Origin: Pyrenochaeta sp. MPI-SDFR-AT-0127
Taxonomy: Eukaryota > Ascomycota > Dothideomycetes > Pleosporales > Cucurbitariaceae
Length of the DNA: 64,000 nucleotides
Direction: 5' to 3'
Assembly (NCBI GenBank): GCA_020747015.1
Contig: JAGTJM010000037.1
Location: 186,001 to 250,000, forward strand
Each line of letters opens with the position of its first letter. Positions within the stretch are counted from its first letter, which is position 1. The notes beneath the pieces were generated by a model that was given only the letters and a program-made list of their open reading frames with translations, was not told the DNA's origin and searched no databases. A program made the position numbers and the translations under genes. Of this stretch, positions 12,550 through 24,631 are shown one piece after another.

Positions 12550-15353
12550 GGTGGACTGGAGTGGCTTTGGCAATGTGTGGTGAGGGAGGGGGTCAAGGAG
12601 GGAGTGACGATGTACACAAGGGCAACTCGTAACGCCGTGCCCCTTCGTCCTCTTATACCATGGCCATGCGGACCCAGCAAGATGCACACTGAGCGGAAGC
12701 TGGCCCTGGGCGATACCCCAGCCGGCGCCTGAATTTGACGAGGGCGTGGTTGCCAAGGACAGTAGTCGCATGGTGGCTAGCCGCAACAGGGCAGGCGCGA
12801 CACATGGGGACGCCGCACGGGCGAATCTGGATCCATTCAGCGTGGAGGCGGGCTGCCCCAGGTTCAGCCATGATTGGCACATTATCGGTCTGGGGCAAAC
12901 CGCCGTCGCGGTTCGTCGAAACGGCTCTCGGAAGCCAGCATCGGTATCTGAACCCGGATGTGCTGCTGCGCTTCTTGGACGCGTGCATCACGGCGGAAAT
13001 CTTATCCACGCTACCCCGCGACGCCGCAAAAGCCCTGATGCCTTCTGACGGATCGTGAACCTGCATATGCCTGCATGCTGATAGGCTCTTCTCCTTCAAG
13101 CCGGCCTTTGTCCGAGTCCCAAAGTCAGTCGTGGGGAAGCCCACACGCGCGGAACCGCCCCCATTCCCCTATTCGAAGGCCTCAATGTCATGAATGCCCC
13201 AGGTTTCCCTATGGGACCTCCATGGGACCTCCATGCCCTCATTCATACCGAACAGACACGATCAGACATGCAGATCATGTACTCTCGAAACGATCAATCC
13301 GTAGCCAGGGTCACATGTTTGCAATATACCTGCAGCAAGCACGTCGTCGTAAGCCAGAGGCACACTCTTGACGCTTACTTTCAGTACATGAAGCTCTACC
13401 CTCGAGTTCATGCAAGTCACTTCGGTCTCATTTTTTACGCCGAGTGCTTAAGCTATATGTCTCTCTGCTCGTTGGTTCGTGCTGCAGTCGTCACCTCTAC
13501 CATCTCGAAACAAGGGCCAAAGGAAGCGACGTGGAAGGTGCAAAGTGCATCCGTATGCTGAGCTGTAAGGGTCAGGGTAAGACTTCTAGCGACTCCTGGA
13601 AGTTCCGTGTTTGTGTGCCAGACTGCAGTAGACCTGACCAGAGTATCGGATGAGAGCAACCCACCAAGGCTGGCGTTTCCACCCACGAGCTCACGGGAAC
13701 CGCGATGGCACTACTGACAACGCGCAGCACCTTTCCCTTCCCGACACCTTTCCCGAAACCGACGCATCCGAGAACATGTCTCGACGTGTCCAGAATAAGA
13801 CGCTTCAGAGCTTGGCTGTCATGCTCCCACGCTTGTTTTAGCGGTGTTGACTAACAGTGACCTCTCTAGCCCTTGTCGATCCAGTCCAGAGCATGCCGCA
13901 CTCGCTACCGAAGCTATTGGGGTCGCTAAATCGGCCTGGACGACGGAGGCTGAGCATGCAACGACATGATGATCAACTGCTCCCAGATTCCGTACTGTCC
14001 GCGGCTGCTCCTGCTTCTGCCCAGCCCCCAACATTGCTATAGAGATTTCGTATGGAACGAACCGAATGCCATTTATTTCTTTTTTAGTGATAGGCGTGGT
14101 GTTATATCCCAGTGAAGCTATGCATTACATATTCCTAGGTGAGACTCCGAGTTGGTGGTAGAGCAGCTATTGCTTAAGATAACCCAGAATGTTTCAAATA
14201 ATCCAAAGCAATTTCGGCAGCATTCGGCAGCATTACGGATAGCTTACAAAATGATGATATATCAATTAAGGCCAAATCTGCCCAGCAATCTCCCGTACTT
14301 GGACTTTGTATACACCACTTTAACTGAAGCTCAACCCATCACTCGAGAAAAGAACGGTGACACAATCGATTCTCCAGCTGTATCATGACTGCCTGGAAAA
14401 ATCTGCAAGTATGCCTGTAATTGCAGTATTTCTCTCTCTTGGCGGCAGGTCCAAACTGGAGAAAAACTGCCTCAGTCCTCACCATTCATGTGCACTCGAC
14501 AACGGTGGATATTCTTAAAAAGCGCTGCGTCAAGCTCGTATCGCGAGCCAGGACTAGTCACGCAATTCTGAATAAATAACGTGCTGCAACTACTCTCGGT
14601 TGCATCTGTTGGTGAACCCGTGATTCACTTCGAAGCCATCTATTGATCAACGCAGGATGGCGCACACCAACCTCCCAAGAACCGTCCGTCGAGCGATTTG
14701 CTCCGAGGGGCATCCTTCCAATAACACTGCCTCCCCGGCTTCTCCAACACGTGCTTGGGAACATAAATTGCAGCGCGCAGATATATTTGCCAGTTCAAAT
14801 TGGGCAGTTTCTCGAGGCAGCTAAGCTTCAAACAATACCTTGTTTCCATGCAGTGAAGTAGGTCTTGCGTGGGACGTATTTCTCTCTGAGCTCTTGAATG
14901 TTCTTCCAGAGCATTGATGTCATGCAAGGATCTTTGACTGATTGGGTCTCTAGCCTCCAGTTAGGAGTGTTGGAGCTGACGTATGCTTTATCGCCTAGCC
15001 TTGCGCAACTTCACATGCCTTCATGTTCTTGTTTATGTGCTAGATGTCTTGCTAGATGGACTGGATAAGTAGCATCCTTTCAGTGACCTTCTAGCCAAAT
15101 CATCTTCACATTACCTGTCTAGCCATGTCCTAGGAGTAAGGGCTAACGTGATTTTATTCAGTGAGATTGATTGCGTGTATTTGCCTGTAGGGCGAGAATA
15201 ACTCTGGGTATTTGTTTTGTTGAGTATATGCAGTTGTCAATTCGCAATCCTAAGCTAAACACTGATTACATTTTCAAATTCCACTTGAGCAGACACAAAC
15301 TGTTCGGCAATGCAATCGCATACAGCCTATATATTCAACTTGATGAAGTGACA
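12550..15353. other. 2.8-kb gene-free stretch
   Basis: Many short frames occur on both strands (longest about 160 codons, 12653-13144 minus), but none shows a domain, splice-compatible continuation or codon bias. The GC content falls along the stretch: GC-rich up to about 13.2 kb, AT-rich after 14 kb. The first part is presumably the transporter promoter. No tRNA or transposon was recognised. Confidence 0.5.
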
Positions 15354-16351
15354 CTACGCTGCCGCCACCGACTCAGCATTCTTCGCCGCCTCAGCCTGCA
15401 GCATAACCAAATCCGTGAGCACTCTGAGTTCCGACAACTCCTCAGATTGGGGAACATCCAGCATCGTCTTCGTCAGCGCATGATACCCCTTTGGCCCGTT
15501 TTCCAGATCCCTGAACTTGCCAACTTCACTGTGAATGAGCTCGCCATGGCGCTGCTTGTCGGCCATCAGAATTGCAACGGAACGCCCGACCACGTCGGCG
15601 GATTGGTAGTTGCCTTCGCCCAGCACGGCGAGGATTTCGCGAGGAACGATGCCCGTGTCTGTCCAGGAGGGGGCAATAGCGTTGATACGGATGGGTAGTT
15701 TCGGGTAGAGGTGACTGTATAGAGAGCGCACAAGGCCAAGAACGGCATGTTTGGCAGTTGCTGAGATGCTGTTAGCAAGACTGATTTGGGATAGGTTGGG
15801 TCTAGCTCACTGTAGTCTGTGGCTGGGAAGCGTGTGAAGCTTGACACTGAGGCTGTTGCAACGATACTTCCGCCGTTTGGATTCTTCTTCAAGTGGTGAA
15901 TGGCTAGTTTGACCGTGTATACACATCCTGTCATATTGATGTTGAATGTTTTCATGTTTGGTGGAAGCAAGTCACCATGCTCATCGACATAGTCTTCCAT
16001 CAGAGTGACCGTGGCGCCAATACCCGCATTGGCGAAGACATGATCAATCTTGCCATAATGCTTCTCTGCAGCCTTGAACAATTCAACTTGGTCTTTCCAC
16101 GAGGTGACGTCGACTCTCAGGAAGGGCACTGACGAGGCCTCAGGTTCTGGCAGGGGGTTGACATCACTTGCGAAGACTTTGCCGCCGTGCTTTATTATCC
16201 TGCGAAGAGTCGCGAGACCAATACCCGATGATGCACCTAGAGCAAGTCAGAAGGCAATGGAGGAAGCTACTTTGGTGCTCGAACCGGTAATGACAACTAC
16301 TTGATCCTTAATTTGGTCAAGTTCACCGTCTGAAATAGTGAAGCTAGTCAT
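15354..16351 (-). CDS. Short-chain dehydrogenase/reductase (classical SDR, NAD-type)
   Basis: Exons are 16351..16285, 16236..15811 and 15760..15354 (299 aa). It has every classical SDR mark: cofactor motif TGASSGIG (residues 22-29, split by intron 1), NAGIGA, catalytic Ser near 152, and YTTAK with Tyr164 and Lys168, the codon for residue 165 being split by intron 2. An Asp after beta-2 (FASDVNP) suggests preference for NAD over NADP. Overall it resembles fungal proteins related to 15-hydroxyprostaglandin dehydrogenase. The physiological substrate is unknown. Intron 1 has the atypical donor GTTCGA, but the glycine motif demands this junction. Confidence 0.9.
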
Positions 16352-17143
16352 GGTTGTGAGGGTAGCCGATTTTCACTATGAATGGGTTTACAATGCGTTT
16401 AGATCAGAAGGCCGAGTATGAGCTATGGCAGAGCACGGGAAGAGGGACAAGGAATAGGTTGGCTACCTCCAGAAAGAGCACGCAAGGGAATGGTCTGCAA
16501 ATGTGATTAAATGGAAGTAAGTGTGGTTGACAGGTACAAGGGAGTCATTGGATTATTAAAAGCCAAGTTGCCTACTAAAATAGAAAAGGCGACCTCACGG
16601 CAACAAATGTTGGAGAGTCACGCTCGAGTAGTAACCACCGACGTAAGCTCGGAACTTGGGGAATTGGGCTCTGTACCCCGCATTAGTGCACCTGCGGGTG
16701 TACAACTCAAAGATCAAAGCATGGCTTTGGCTACTGGGACTAAATATTGCGAGGGAAAGGGGCAAAACACGAAGATGTAGGGCTGCAACAGCCTTGTTTG
16801 TGTACGTTGTGTATGCTGACACCGTGCCTCAACCAACTCGCTTCCGCACTCCCACCCAATGGGCGACAAGCTGCCAATGCCGTATCCCAAATCCTTAGTA
16901 AATGAGGACGTTGAGCAGGCCAATTGACGCTCGCAGTAGGGCCGGCTGCCGACTGGGTGCATTATTCTGATCCAACGGCGAGTGGCACTTGTAGCGTCGT
17001 AGTCTTTAGATTCCCCTGCTCTTCATATTCGCAATAGCGGTCATACAGCGCGCTGCTGAGTTACTCGGAGTGTGTAGTGAGTTCGAAGCATGAAGAGTCG
17101 TATGCGCTCGTTACCGTCAACGCTAGGTACGAGTATCTGTCCC
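16352..17143. other. Intergenic
   Basis: SDR promoter and LSM4 3' UTR. Short frames only; nothing recognised. Confidence 0.55.
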
Positions 17144-17681
17144 TCAAGCTGCTCCTCCGCCTCCACCTCCACCTCCACCACCTCCGCCGCCGCCACCGCC
17201 ACCGCCTCCTCCTCGTCCCCGACCGCGCCCGCGCCCTCGCGTGCCCCGACCTCCACGGTCACCCCGATGTTCTCCTCGCTGGTGCCCTCCGCCTCGTCCT
17301 CCGCGACTCGCTTGGTCCTTGGCCTGCTGCTCCTTGACGATGTCGACAATCTCGTCAGGTACTCGCAAGTACTTGATCTACCAGATAGTCAGTATTGATC
17401 TGCACTCAATAGTATGTGCATACTCACTGTGCTTCCACGAACGTAAATCTCAGGTAACCTTGTGAACTTGTCACCGTCTGCGCTCGTCTGTACCACCTCC
17501 CTCAATGTGAGATTCATCCAAGTGTCGCAATTGACCAAGAGTCCGTTCAGAGTCTCGCCGCTCTTGAGCTCGACGAGCATCGGATGGCCGGTCGCGGCTG
17601 TCAGGAGGCCTAGTGGAAGCTGTTGTCGGGGTCAGTACACCGCAAGAGGTTCTTTGCGACCACTTCCAGGTGACGTACCAT
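17144..17681 (-). CDS. LSM4: LSM4, U6 snRNA-associated Sm-like protein
   Basis: Coding exons are 17681..17679, 17619..17428 and 17377..17144 (142 aa). LSM4 is a subunit of the Lsm2-8 ring (U6 snRNA, splicing) and the Lsm1-7 ring (mRNA decay). It begins MLPLGLLTAATGHPMLVELK and carries Sm1 (GETLNGLLVNCDTWMNL) and Sm2 (IYVRGSTIKYLRVPDE). After the Sm fold comes an RGG-type tail and then about 20 consecutive glycines before AA-stop. Arg/Gly tails of LSM4 promote P-body assembly in yeast. The first coding exon is only the ATG: the intron begins directly after the start codon in phase 0. The poly-Gly codons form a G-rich low-complexity tract that could vary in length. Confidence 0.95.
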
Positions 17682-18624
17682 ATTGGCGAAATATGCAACT
17701 GGTTGGTGGGTTGGCCAAGCCGGTAGATGATGGCACCGCAAAGACAGCAAACGTGCCCCTCGAGGTGATGCTGCGGAATCTCGTAGTGGTAAGGAACGTG
17801 GACTGTATGATGTCGAACCCGTCGAGAAGCGTGGATTGATTCTCCCTCACCCACGTCGAGAAGCTTGGGCCACAGTGCTTGGCAATGTAGCCTTACCATT
17901 CCATCCAACCCACATGTTTGATCGTCATGATGCATATGGTAGTCATCGCTCCAAGACATTCAAAATACCTGTCCTATAATCTGTTGGCCTACTACCGAGT
18001 AAGACTATACTAGGACTATGCATGGCTGGAGAAGCAGTGTTTCTAGACCTCACAGCACGAGACGAATGTTCTCTATGAGTCGATTGACGTTTACCATGCT
18101 TGGTGCTGTAGCGTCACGAGCTTCAACCCAGTATGATAATATCCAGCCTGACGTATTCTGCGCCTCTCACTTTACGCTTCCTGCGGATGTATTGCAGGCC
18201 GCCTCGGAACGGTCAGCACGGAAGAGCAAGGCAGCGCCTCGAATCATAGCGAAGGTGCCAGATGGCCTTCTCTGGCCGGCGCCAACAGCGTCAACCACCA
18301 CCATAGTCACAAAACTCTCTTTTTTTTCACATCTTCATTCATACTCTCGTATTCCGTGTTTCATCACACTGCATTCATGCACCAGCTGAATCGTGACCGG
18401 ACATCTAAGCCACGCTGACCGCAGCCACGCGGCACAGGGTAGCGCGGCGCGGCCGCCCTTATACAGTCGCCCTTGGACTGGTGCCTGATCCTCCAGCATC
18501 TGGGAACACCAGCTGTCCCATATCCCACCAGACGTCGCTGTCTCTGCGATCCGTCGTTTCTTCGTTTCTCCCGTTGCACAGCGGTGCCGTTGTTTCTTTG
18601 GTTTTTCTCTTGCTGTCGTTCGGC
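17682..18624. promoter_or_regulatory. Divergent promoter region of LSM4 and the type I membrane protein
   Basis: Two genes point away from each other across 0.94 kb. A plus frame at 18018-18389 (123 codons) has no recognisable domain and I leave it out. No clear TATA box was noted. Pyrimidine-rich sequence precedes the membrane protein start. Confidence 0.4.
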
Positions 18625-20652
18625 ATGCGATCCTTCAGGTCAAAGGTCCTGTCAGCCTGTGCGTGGGCTGCTCCTGTGCTCTCCGCCGTCCTCCCGAGTC
18701 ACGAGTCTGAGGTTGCTCGATATCAGCCAGATGGGAAGCTTTTGCAGCTAGGTACGGACCGCTCCTTATAAGAACTCATGTTCGCCATCTCTAGGCACCT
18801 GTTGAGCAGCTTTAGACCTTCAACAAAACTACGCGCAAGCTACCTTCAGCGTGCCCTGCACTGGCTGTCTTGGCCACGACAACACGGACCAGGATGACGA
18901 GTCTCTTGTAAGGCCCACTTCAGGCACCCACAACCATGACTTCTTTTTACTCACCTGTTTTTAGATCTTGAGCTTCACTAGTCATTCTCAAAACGAAGCC
19001 TGTGGCTCGTCCAACATCACCCTGAACGGAGTCTACCTTCCTCAAGAGTGGGACGGTGACTTCGCTTCCGGATCTGGGTCCTACTCTGGTGTGACAGACC
19101 TCCAACAGAATGAATGGTTTCTTCAACGCGACTTGGATCTCGAGTGGAAGTCAGCCTGTCTTCACGGCCAAGAGGAGACGGATGAAGCCGCACAGGTCCT
19201 GACCGTCAACATCAAGGCCATTGACGGCAAAGCGCTCAGCACTCCCTCTGGTTTTACAATCTCTTTCAAACAACAAACATCCCCGCCCTCTTTGCTTAGG
19301 CTTGAGCCAGTCCCAAATCCTTCTGCAAGTGACAAAGCCGTTGCCGATTCCTGGCGTGAACCGCCCCTGTCCCTTCGTCTTGTCTTTCCAAGTGACATTG
19401 AAGACCTTGACGCTACCAGGTCCTCGAATCATTCGCTAGAGGACGATATCCGCGAACTCAAGGCTCTCCAGGCTCAGGTCAAGGAGCTCCAGCAGGCCAT
19501 CGCTGACAAGCAGAAGCACATCAGCACACAAATCCGGAAAGAAGCCAAGGGCATCGTCGAAGAGCTGAACCGGTGTGACAGCATCGCGTGCATCCTCAAG
19601 ACCATCGCCCACAAGGCTCGCGGTGCGTGGAAGGTGGCGTACATCCACTTCCAACCCAACCATCACGAGCATTCTGGAGACATGCATCATTCTGGTGAAG
19701 CGTTCGCCCAAGCCCATGGTCATGCATCTCAACTATCTGGAGGCCATATCAAGGCTGAATCCTCGGCTACTCGTCCTTCTGAGCCACATACCGTGAGTTC
19801 TCTAGCCCCAAGAAACGGCCCCAGAAGAAGGTCGATCATATACTCTGGGTACCAGTAGAGCTAACATGTTTATAGAATGAGCCCCCACCTGAGCTCCCAC
19901 CACGGCCGCCGAAGCCCTCTCCATATATCATTGCTCTCGAGGTTACCCTCAGCGTACTCTGCTGTGGTTGTCTCTTCGCTGTCATCCGCCACAAGTGCAG
20001 CAGTCTACGGACCCGCACCGAGCGCGCTGCCGCTCGGGAAGAACGTCTCAATGCACAGGCATATCGCCGTGCAGCCCGACAACATGCCTGGCGAAACTGG
20101 TGGCGTGGCAACTGGGCACGACGAGATCACGAGCGCATCATTGACTACGAGGAGAAGCGTGCTCTGATACAAGAGCAAGAGGGCGTGCTTGAGGAAGCAA
20201 TGCAAGAAGAGATCAGGCAACTGAGGGTCGCACACGATGTTGTCAACGATCTAGTCAGGGATGCGGAGGAAGGCCGAGTCATAAGTCATGCTCCCTGCCA
20301 CTGCCACCGCCAGCAGCCTCGAGCGCCCTACTCGCCACTTTCCACAGCATCCACATACCCACCAACTTCTCTCCCTGAGATCCCACCGCGGCCGTTATCA
20401 CGAACCGATAGCTTACCAAGCTATCGCTCTGAAACATCTACCGAGCCGCCCAACTACGAGTCAGAAGTTGACATGTCTGAAGTAGTAGCCAACGGTTTCC
20501 GGCAATACACATCATCGACAACATCTGAAGTGAGCTCACACTGGACACCCGACAGTAGTGTTGTCGACGTTAGCCCACGACCGAGCGCCGACACGCTTCG
20601 GTACCCACAAAGCATTTACACCTGTGACGACGAAGAGTCGGATGACGACTGA
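18625..20652 (+). CDS. Type I membrane protein with extracellular domain and coiled coil; function unknown
   Basis: Exons are 18625..18751, 18816..18907, 18965..19792 and 19876..20652 (607 aa). The N-terminus is a good signal peptide (MRSFRSKVLSACAWAAPVLS). A Cys-containing lumenal or extracellular part follows (VPCTGCLG, then an N-glycosylation-type NIT), then a predicted coiled coil (about residues 235-265, ELKALQAQVKELQQAI), a His-rich linker, a Pro-rich stalk (PPPELPPRPPKPSP) and one membrane span (about 375-395, ending CCGCLFAVI). The cytosolic tail has a second charged helix, a cysteine/histidine patch (CHCHRQQ) and a Ser/Thr/Pro-rich, acidic C-terminus (EESDDD). I do not recognise a family. 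The layout suggests a surface or endomembrane protein with a regulated tail. All junctions keep frame, so the gene model is solid even though the role is not. Confidence 0.75.
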
Positions 20653-21460
20653 GACAATGATGTGTTTGTGCTGTAATGGCACAATTTACACCACGTCTTC
20701 CGCCTCTATCTACGGTACATACGAATTGAGAATCTCAAGGCTTTCACGCCTTATCTCGCATTGGATCCACGCATCGACAAGCAGCCATACCGTCCAACGT
20801 TCCTGCGCTCCTGCTGAGTAGCCATAGCTACTCTCACACCCCCCAGCTTCCGAGTCCCACACGACTCCACAGCACTCTAGACCACATGATTGACGGTCTG
20901 CCCTTCACAGGGCTCGCACATGTTTGTATCTTCCATCCCGGCGTTCGGCTGGTCTGGCGTTATAACGGGCTTCCGTTACTTTTTCCACAAGCACACGTAT
21001 CATGCATGTTGGACTTTTGCTCTCTTCCGCGACTTCTATTTTTTTTTCTCCAGTATAGTCGGAGTCATGGCATATTTGCTTTCTTTGCGTTTTGTCATGA
21101 GGGGGTCGAGGAGAGGAAAGCTCGCCCACTAATAATCTCACTTTCCTCTTATGCATGTACAATATCCGCGTCTTCCTAGGCATTTGGACTTTCGTCATTG
21201 GTACAAATGGAGTCTTTGAATGTTCAGACTTTTTCCTGGGGCAGGAGCTACATAGTAAAGACCCTTTGTTTTGCTTGTTGTTAGCAAATTAACAAAGAGT
21301 CTATAATACCAAATATAAAAATATACAAATCAAAAAGTCAATTGAACAAAAAAACACCTGGTTTATGCATTGCAGAATCTATACACGTTGTTCGTGGCAA
21401 TATTGTACAATCAGCTTCATCGTCTGTCCTCCGCTTGTCCATGAATTGCGTGATATTTCT
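20653..21460. other. Intergenic, convergent 3' ends
   Basis: Lies between two convergent genes. AT-rich near 21250-21350. No gene recognised. Confidence 0.55.
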
Positions 21461-22842
21461 CTACCGATTCCTCAAGTACCAGTTGAAAGCCAGCTGCCCT
21501 GTTTCGATGTGGAACGGCGTAGGTACTTCGGCCAAGCCCTGCCGTGCAACGGGATGTCTCAGGTAGACTGCGGCGCAGATGTTCTGGTTCACTTCCAGGT
21601 ATCTCGGGATAAAGGCAAAGGCGCTCATGTAGTCCCGCGGCCGCCAGGGTGTCGCGTACGGCGCTGCGGCGTTACGCTTGTTCCATGCAGAGGTGTGTTC
21701 GGTTTCGAGGCGCAGTTTTTCAAAGGCAGAGCGAAGGCGTGCTTGGTCGGCTTCGGAGATGAGCGTCTCTGTTGCGTCAGTTGCATTCTTGGATGAGGGC
21801 GTGGCTGCGGCGGCGCGTTCGGCAATCTGTGTCTTGAGAAAGTCGAACTGTGTGTCCAGGGTAGAGATTGTTTCGGGATTCGCTGAGCGCCAGAGACTGA
21901 TGGCCTTTCGGACGCTTTGTCTGAAAGCACGGAACTTTTGCTTGTCCTTTGCTTTTACGTCTTCCGCCAGCACATCGTCGACCTGGACCATCAGGTCCTG
22001 CAGATGCTTCTTCAGCTCGGCCGGCGAGGGCTCTTCTCGTGTCGATTGGGAGACTGCAGCGTCTGATTTGGATTGTCTTGGAGTTTGGCCACCGCTCTGC
22101 TCACGAGCTTCAGCGCGGGCGGCGCCTTTCTCTTTGGCGACGCGACGGGCGGTCGAAGAGCGAGATTTTGGAGCGCCAGTTGCGAACATGACGGACGAGG
22201 GCTCGACCTGGAACATGTCGCCAGGGTTTAGCGCGTATCCAGGGTATGGCATCTGGAGGTTTGTCAGTTCAACACATGTCCACACCAAACCGACTGAGCA
22301 GATTTGAGACGCACCTTCTTGCCATTGACCTTGACCAGGCCGTGAACGACAAACTGCCTCGCTTGTCTCACGCTGCTGGCGAACATTGCCCTGAAAATGG
22401 CGGTGTCCAGTCTCCTCTCGAGCGGATAATATGCCATCTGCATGTACGGCGTCATCGGTGGCGTGCGAGCCTTGTCCTGTGTATCTGCACCCGCTCCCCG
22501 GCCGGCAGCCTGCTCAGATCCGTCATGTCTTGCCAGATATCTGTGGTCCATGCCAACGACGGCGGGCAGGTTCCTGCTGAACTGGCGCTTCCACTTCTTT
22601 TCCCGTATTTGCTCGCCATGGTATGCCCGTGTCGATGCCTTGGCCGTCCATTTCTGCTGGAAGTAGGTCCGGGTGGTGACGTTAGGGGCCTTGAGCTGTG
22701 AGAGGGCGTACAGAGACCAGCGCGACCAATTCTGGCGGACGTTCTACGGCGTGTCAGTCTCGCAACCAGCGTCTCGGTGGCGCAGGAAAGGGCGGCATAC
22801 CAGCTTCTTGAGCGAATGGAACCTCGGCTTCTTCCTGGGCAT
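21461..22842 (-). CDS. NAM9: Mitochondrial small-subunit ribosomal protein uS4m (Nam9-like)
   Basis: Exons are 22842..22801, 22743..22315 and 22252..21461 (420 aa). The protein is a primary rRNA-binding component of the mitochondrial 37S subunit. The start MPRKKPRFHSLKKL leads into the S4 domain: YYPLERRLDTAIFRAMFASS followed by RQARQFVVHGLVKVNGKK, the characteristic S4 RNA-binding motif, then PGYALNPGDMFQV. A long alanine- and charge-rich insertion and a fungal-specific C-terminus (DYMSAFAFIPRYLEVNQN, then HPVARQGLAEVPTPF) follow, as in other ascomycete Nam9 proteins. Junctions are phase 0. Confidence 0.9.
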
Positions 22843-23095
22843 GGTGAAGGGCGGTCAATGGCGATGACTGGAGAGGCCTTGCAGTCATGGCGACAATCAG
22901 CACAGCAGCAATTCAGCGGGCCCGTGCGCCGCGCGGAAAATCGATTTTCTAGCTCCCCACTCCGCGCGAGAAGCTTCAACGTCTCCCACCTGCACTTTTT
23001 CTCACCAGCCACGCGCAGCCTGTCTTTCGCACATTTCTCTGCGACCGTAGCTGCTACACGTGACTCTCGCGACTCCAGCGGCGCATTCCTCCAAA
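22843..23095. promoter_or_regulatory. Compact bidirectional promoter, uS4m / La homolog
   Basis: Only 253 bp separate the two divergent start codons. The segment contains a GC-rich core (GCGCCGCGCGG near 22926) and a palindrome-like AAAATCGATTTT at 22937-22948. Both genes serve RNA/translation functions, so shared control is plausible but only inferred. Confidence 0.5.
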
Positions 23096-24631
23096 ATGGC
23101 CGACACCGAAAACGCTGCTCAGGCGGCCACCAACCCCGCCGAGGCGCCCAAGACTGAGAGCTCAGGCGAGGTCAAGTCTGGCTCCCAGGCCGAGCAGACA
23201 CAGTCCAACACCGAAGAGAAGGCTGCCGACGATAGCGCTGCCAAAGACAAGTCCGACGACGCCGGCGAGCAGAAATGGGAGCTCAATGGCAAGTCAAAAG
23301 AGCGGGACAGCCGTCGCAACGATCGCAACGGCAGACAGGACCGTTTTGACAACCGCCGTGATGGTGGCCGAGGCCGCGGCAGAGGCAGGGGCGGCTTCCA
23401 GAACACCAAGAGGTACGCTTCTTTCTCTTATTCCAGCGAGTGACTGCTAATTCACACCCACAGGCCCAACAATGAGTTCGACAACCTCCCAGAGACCGAT
23501 GACCCTGCGGAGATCCGCGGCCAAGTACGACCCCTGCATTCCTACTCTGATTTCACCTACTAACCATGTCCAGGTCGAATTCTACTTCTCTGCGCAAAAT
23601 CTTGCTACGGACGAGCATTTGTTCCTGGAGCTCGACGGCCCCAACAACCGCCCCGTTTCCATCAAGCACGTGTGCACCTTCAAGCGCATGCGCCGCTTCA
23701 CACCGTACTCTGCTGTTGTCAACGCCCTCAAGGAGAGCAAGGATCTCGTTGTTGTCGAAGATGGCGGCGCTGGGAACGAAGCCATCAAGCTCAAGGAGCC
23801 CCTCGTGGTTCCTGCCAAGGACGGTGACGACAAGAACCCCCCAAGACCATCGACCTCTTCTACCGTTTGAAGACTGCTTCCTCCAACAACCTTGAAACCA
23901 GCGTCTATGTAAAGGGCTTTGGTGAAGGCGATGTTGGCCAGATTGCGCTTGAGCAGTTCTTCCGCCCCTATGGCGCTGTCATGGTTCGCAAGCGCCGTGA
24001 GGATGACCAGAGCTGGAAGGGCAGCGTCTTCGTTGAGTTTGACACCGAAGACTCGCAAAAGCAGTTCCTCGCCCTCGACCCCAAGCCCAAGTTTAACGAC
24101 AATGAGCTCACCACCATGGGCAAGAAGGAGTACGTCGAGATGAAGTGCAAGGAGAAGGGCATCAAGCCCGACTGGGAGCTCACTGAGCAGGAGAAGTTTG
24201 AGCTGCGCCAGAAGCGACGCGAAGAGAACGGCGACAGCCGTGGCGGCAAACGCAGCAGAGGCGGAGATCGCGGTGGCCGCGGTGGAGGCCGTGGACGTGG
24301 TCGCGGAGGACGTAGTGGCCGTGGAGGCTTTGATCGTCGGGATCGCAACCGCTCTCGCTCTCCTCGCAGGCGCAGGGATCGCAGCGCATCAGGCGGCTCT
24401 GTCGACAGCCGCGACTGGAACACCCGCCGTGACCGCTACCAGAATGGCAAGGACGACCGGGCAAGCCGCGAGGACAAGAAGGAGATTGAGCGCGACGCTC
24501 ATGGCGTTCCTGTCGTCAAGGACTCTCGCCCAGAGGTTGAGAATGGCAGCTCCAACAAGCGCAAGGCTGGCGACGACGACCGCGACTCCGGCCCGAAGAA
24601 GAACAAGCTCGAGATCAAGCAGGACGAGTAA
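23096..24631 (+). CDS. LHP1: La protein homolog (Lhp1-like) with an apparent one-base frameshift
   Basis: La binds UUU-OH ends of RNA polymerase III transcripts and protects tRNA precursors in the nucleus. Exons are 23096..23412, 23464..23524 and 23574..24631 (about 478 aa if frame is restored). Order: acidic N-terminus and RG-rich stretch, La motif (residues about 127-210: VEFYFSAQNLATDEHLFLEL, RRFTPYSAVV), RRM1 (SVYVKGFGEGD, GSVFVEFD), then an RGG and SR/RD-rich basic tail ending IKQDE. Between La motif and RRM1 the frame breaks at a run of six C (23837-23842). Upstream lies in frame 3 and downstream in frame 2, with conserved sequence on both sides (GDDKNP, then KTIDLFYRLK). A seventh C would restore one frame. 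It may be an assembly error, a recent null allele or an unrecognised short intron. Confidence 0.85.

Noticed and set aside
12653..13144. 163-codon minus-strand ORF upstream of the transporter
   Set aside because: Overlapped by equally long plus-strand frames in GC-rich sequence; no family features or splice continuation.
23837..23842. Programmed ribosomal frameshift in the La homolog
   Set aside because: C6 followed by AAG is not a known slippery signal, and La genes are not known to use one; sequence error or mutation is simpler.
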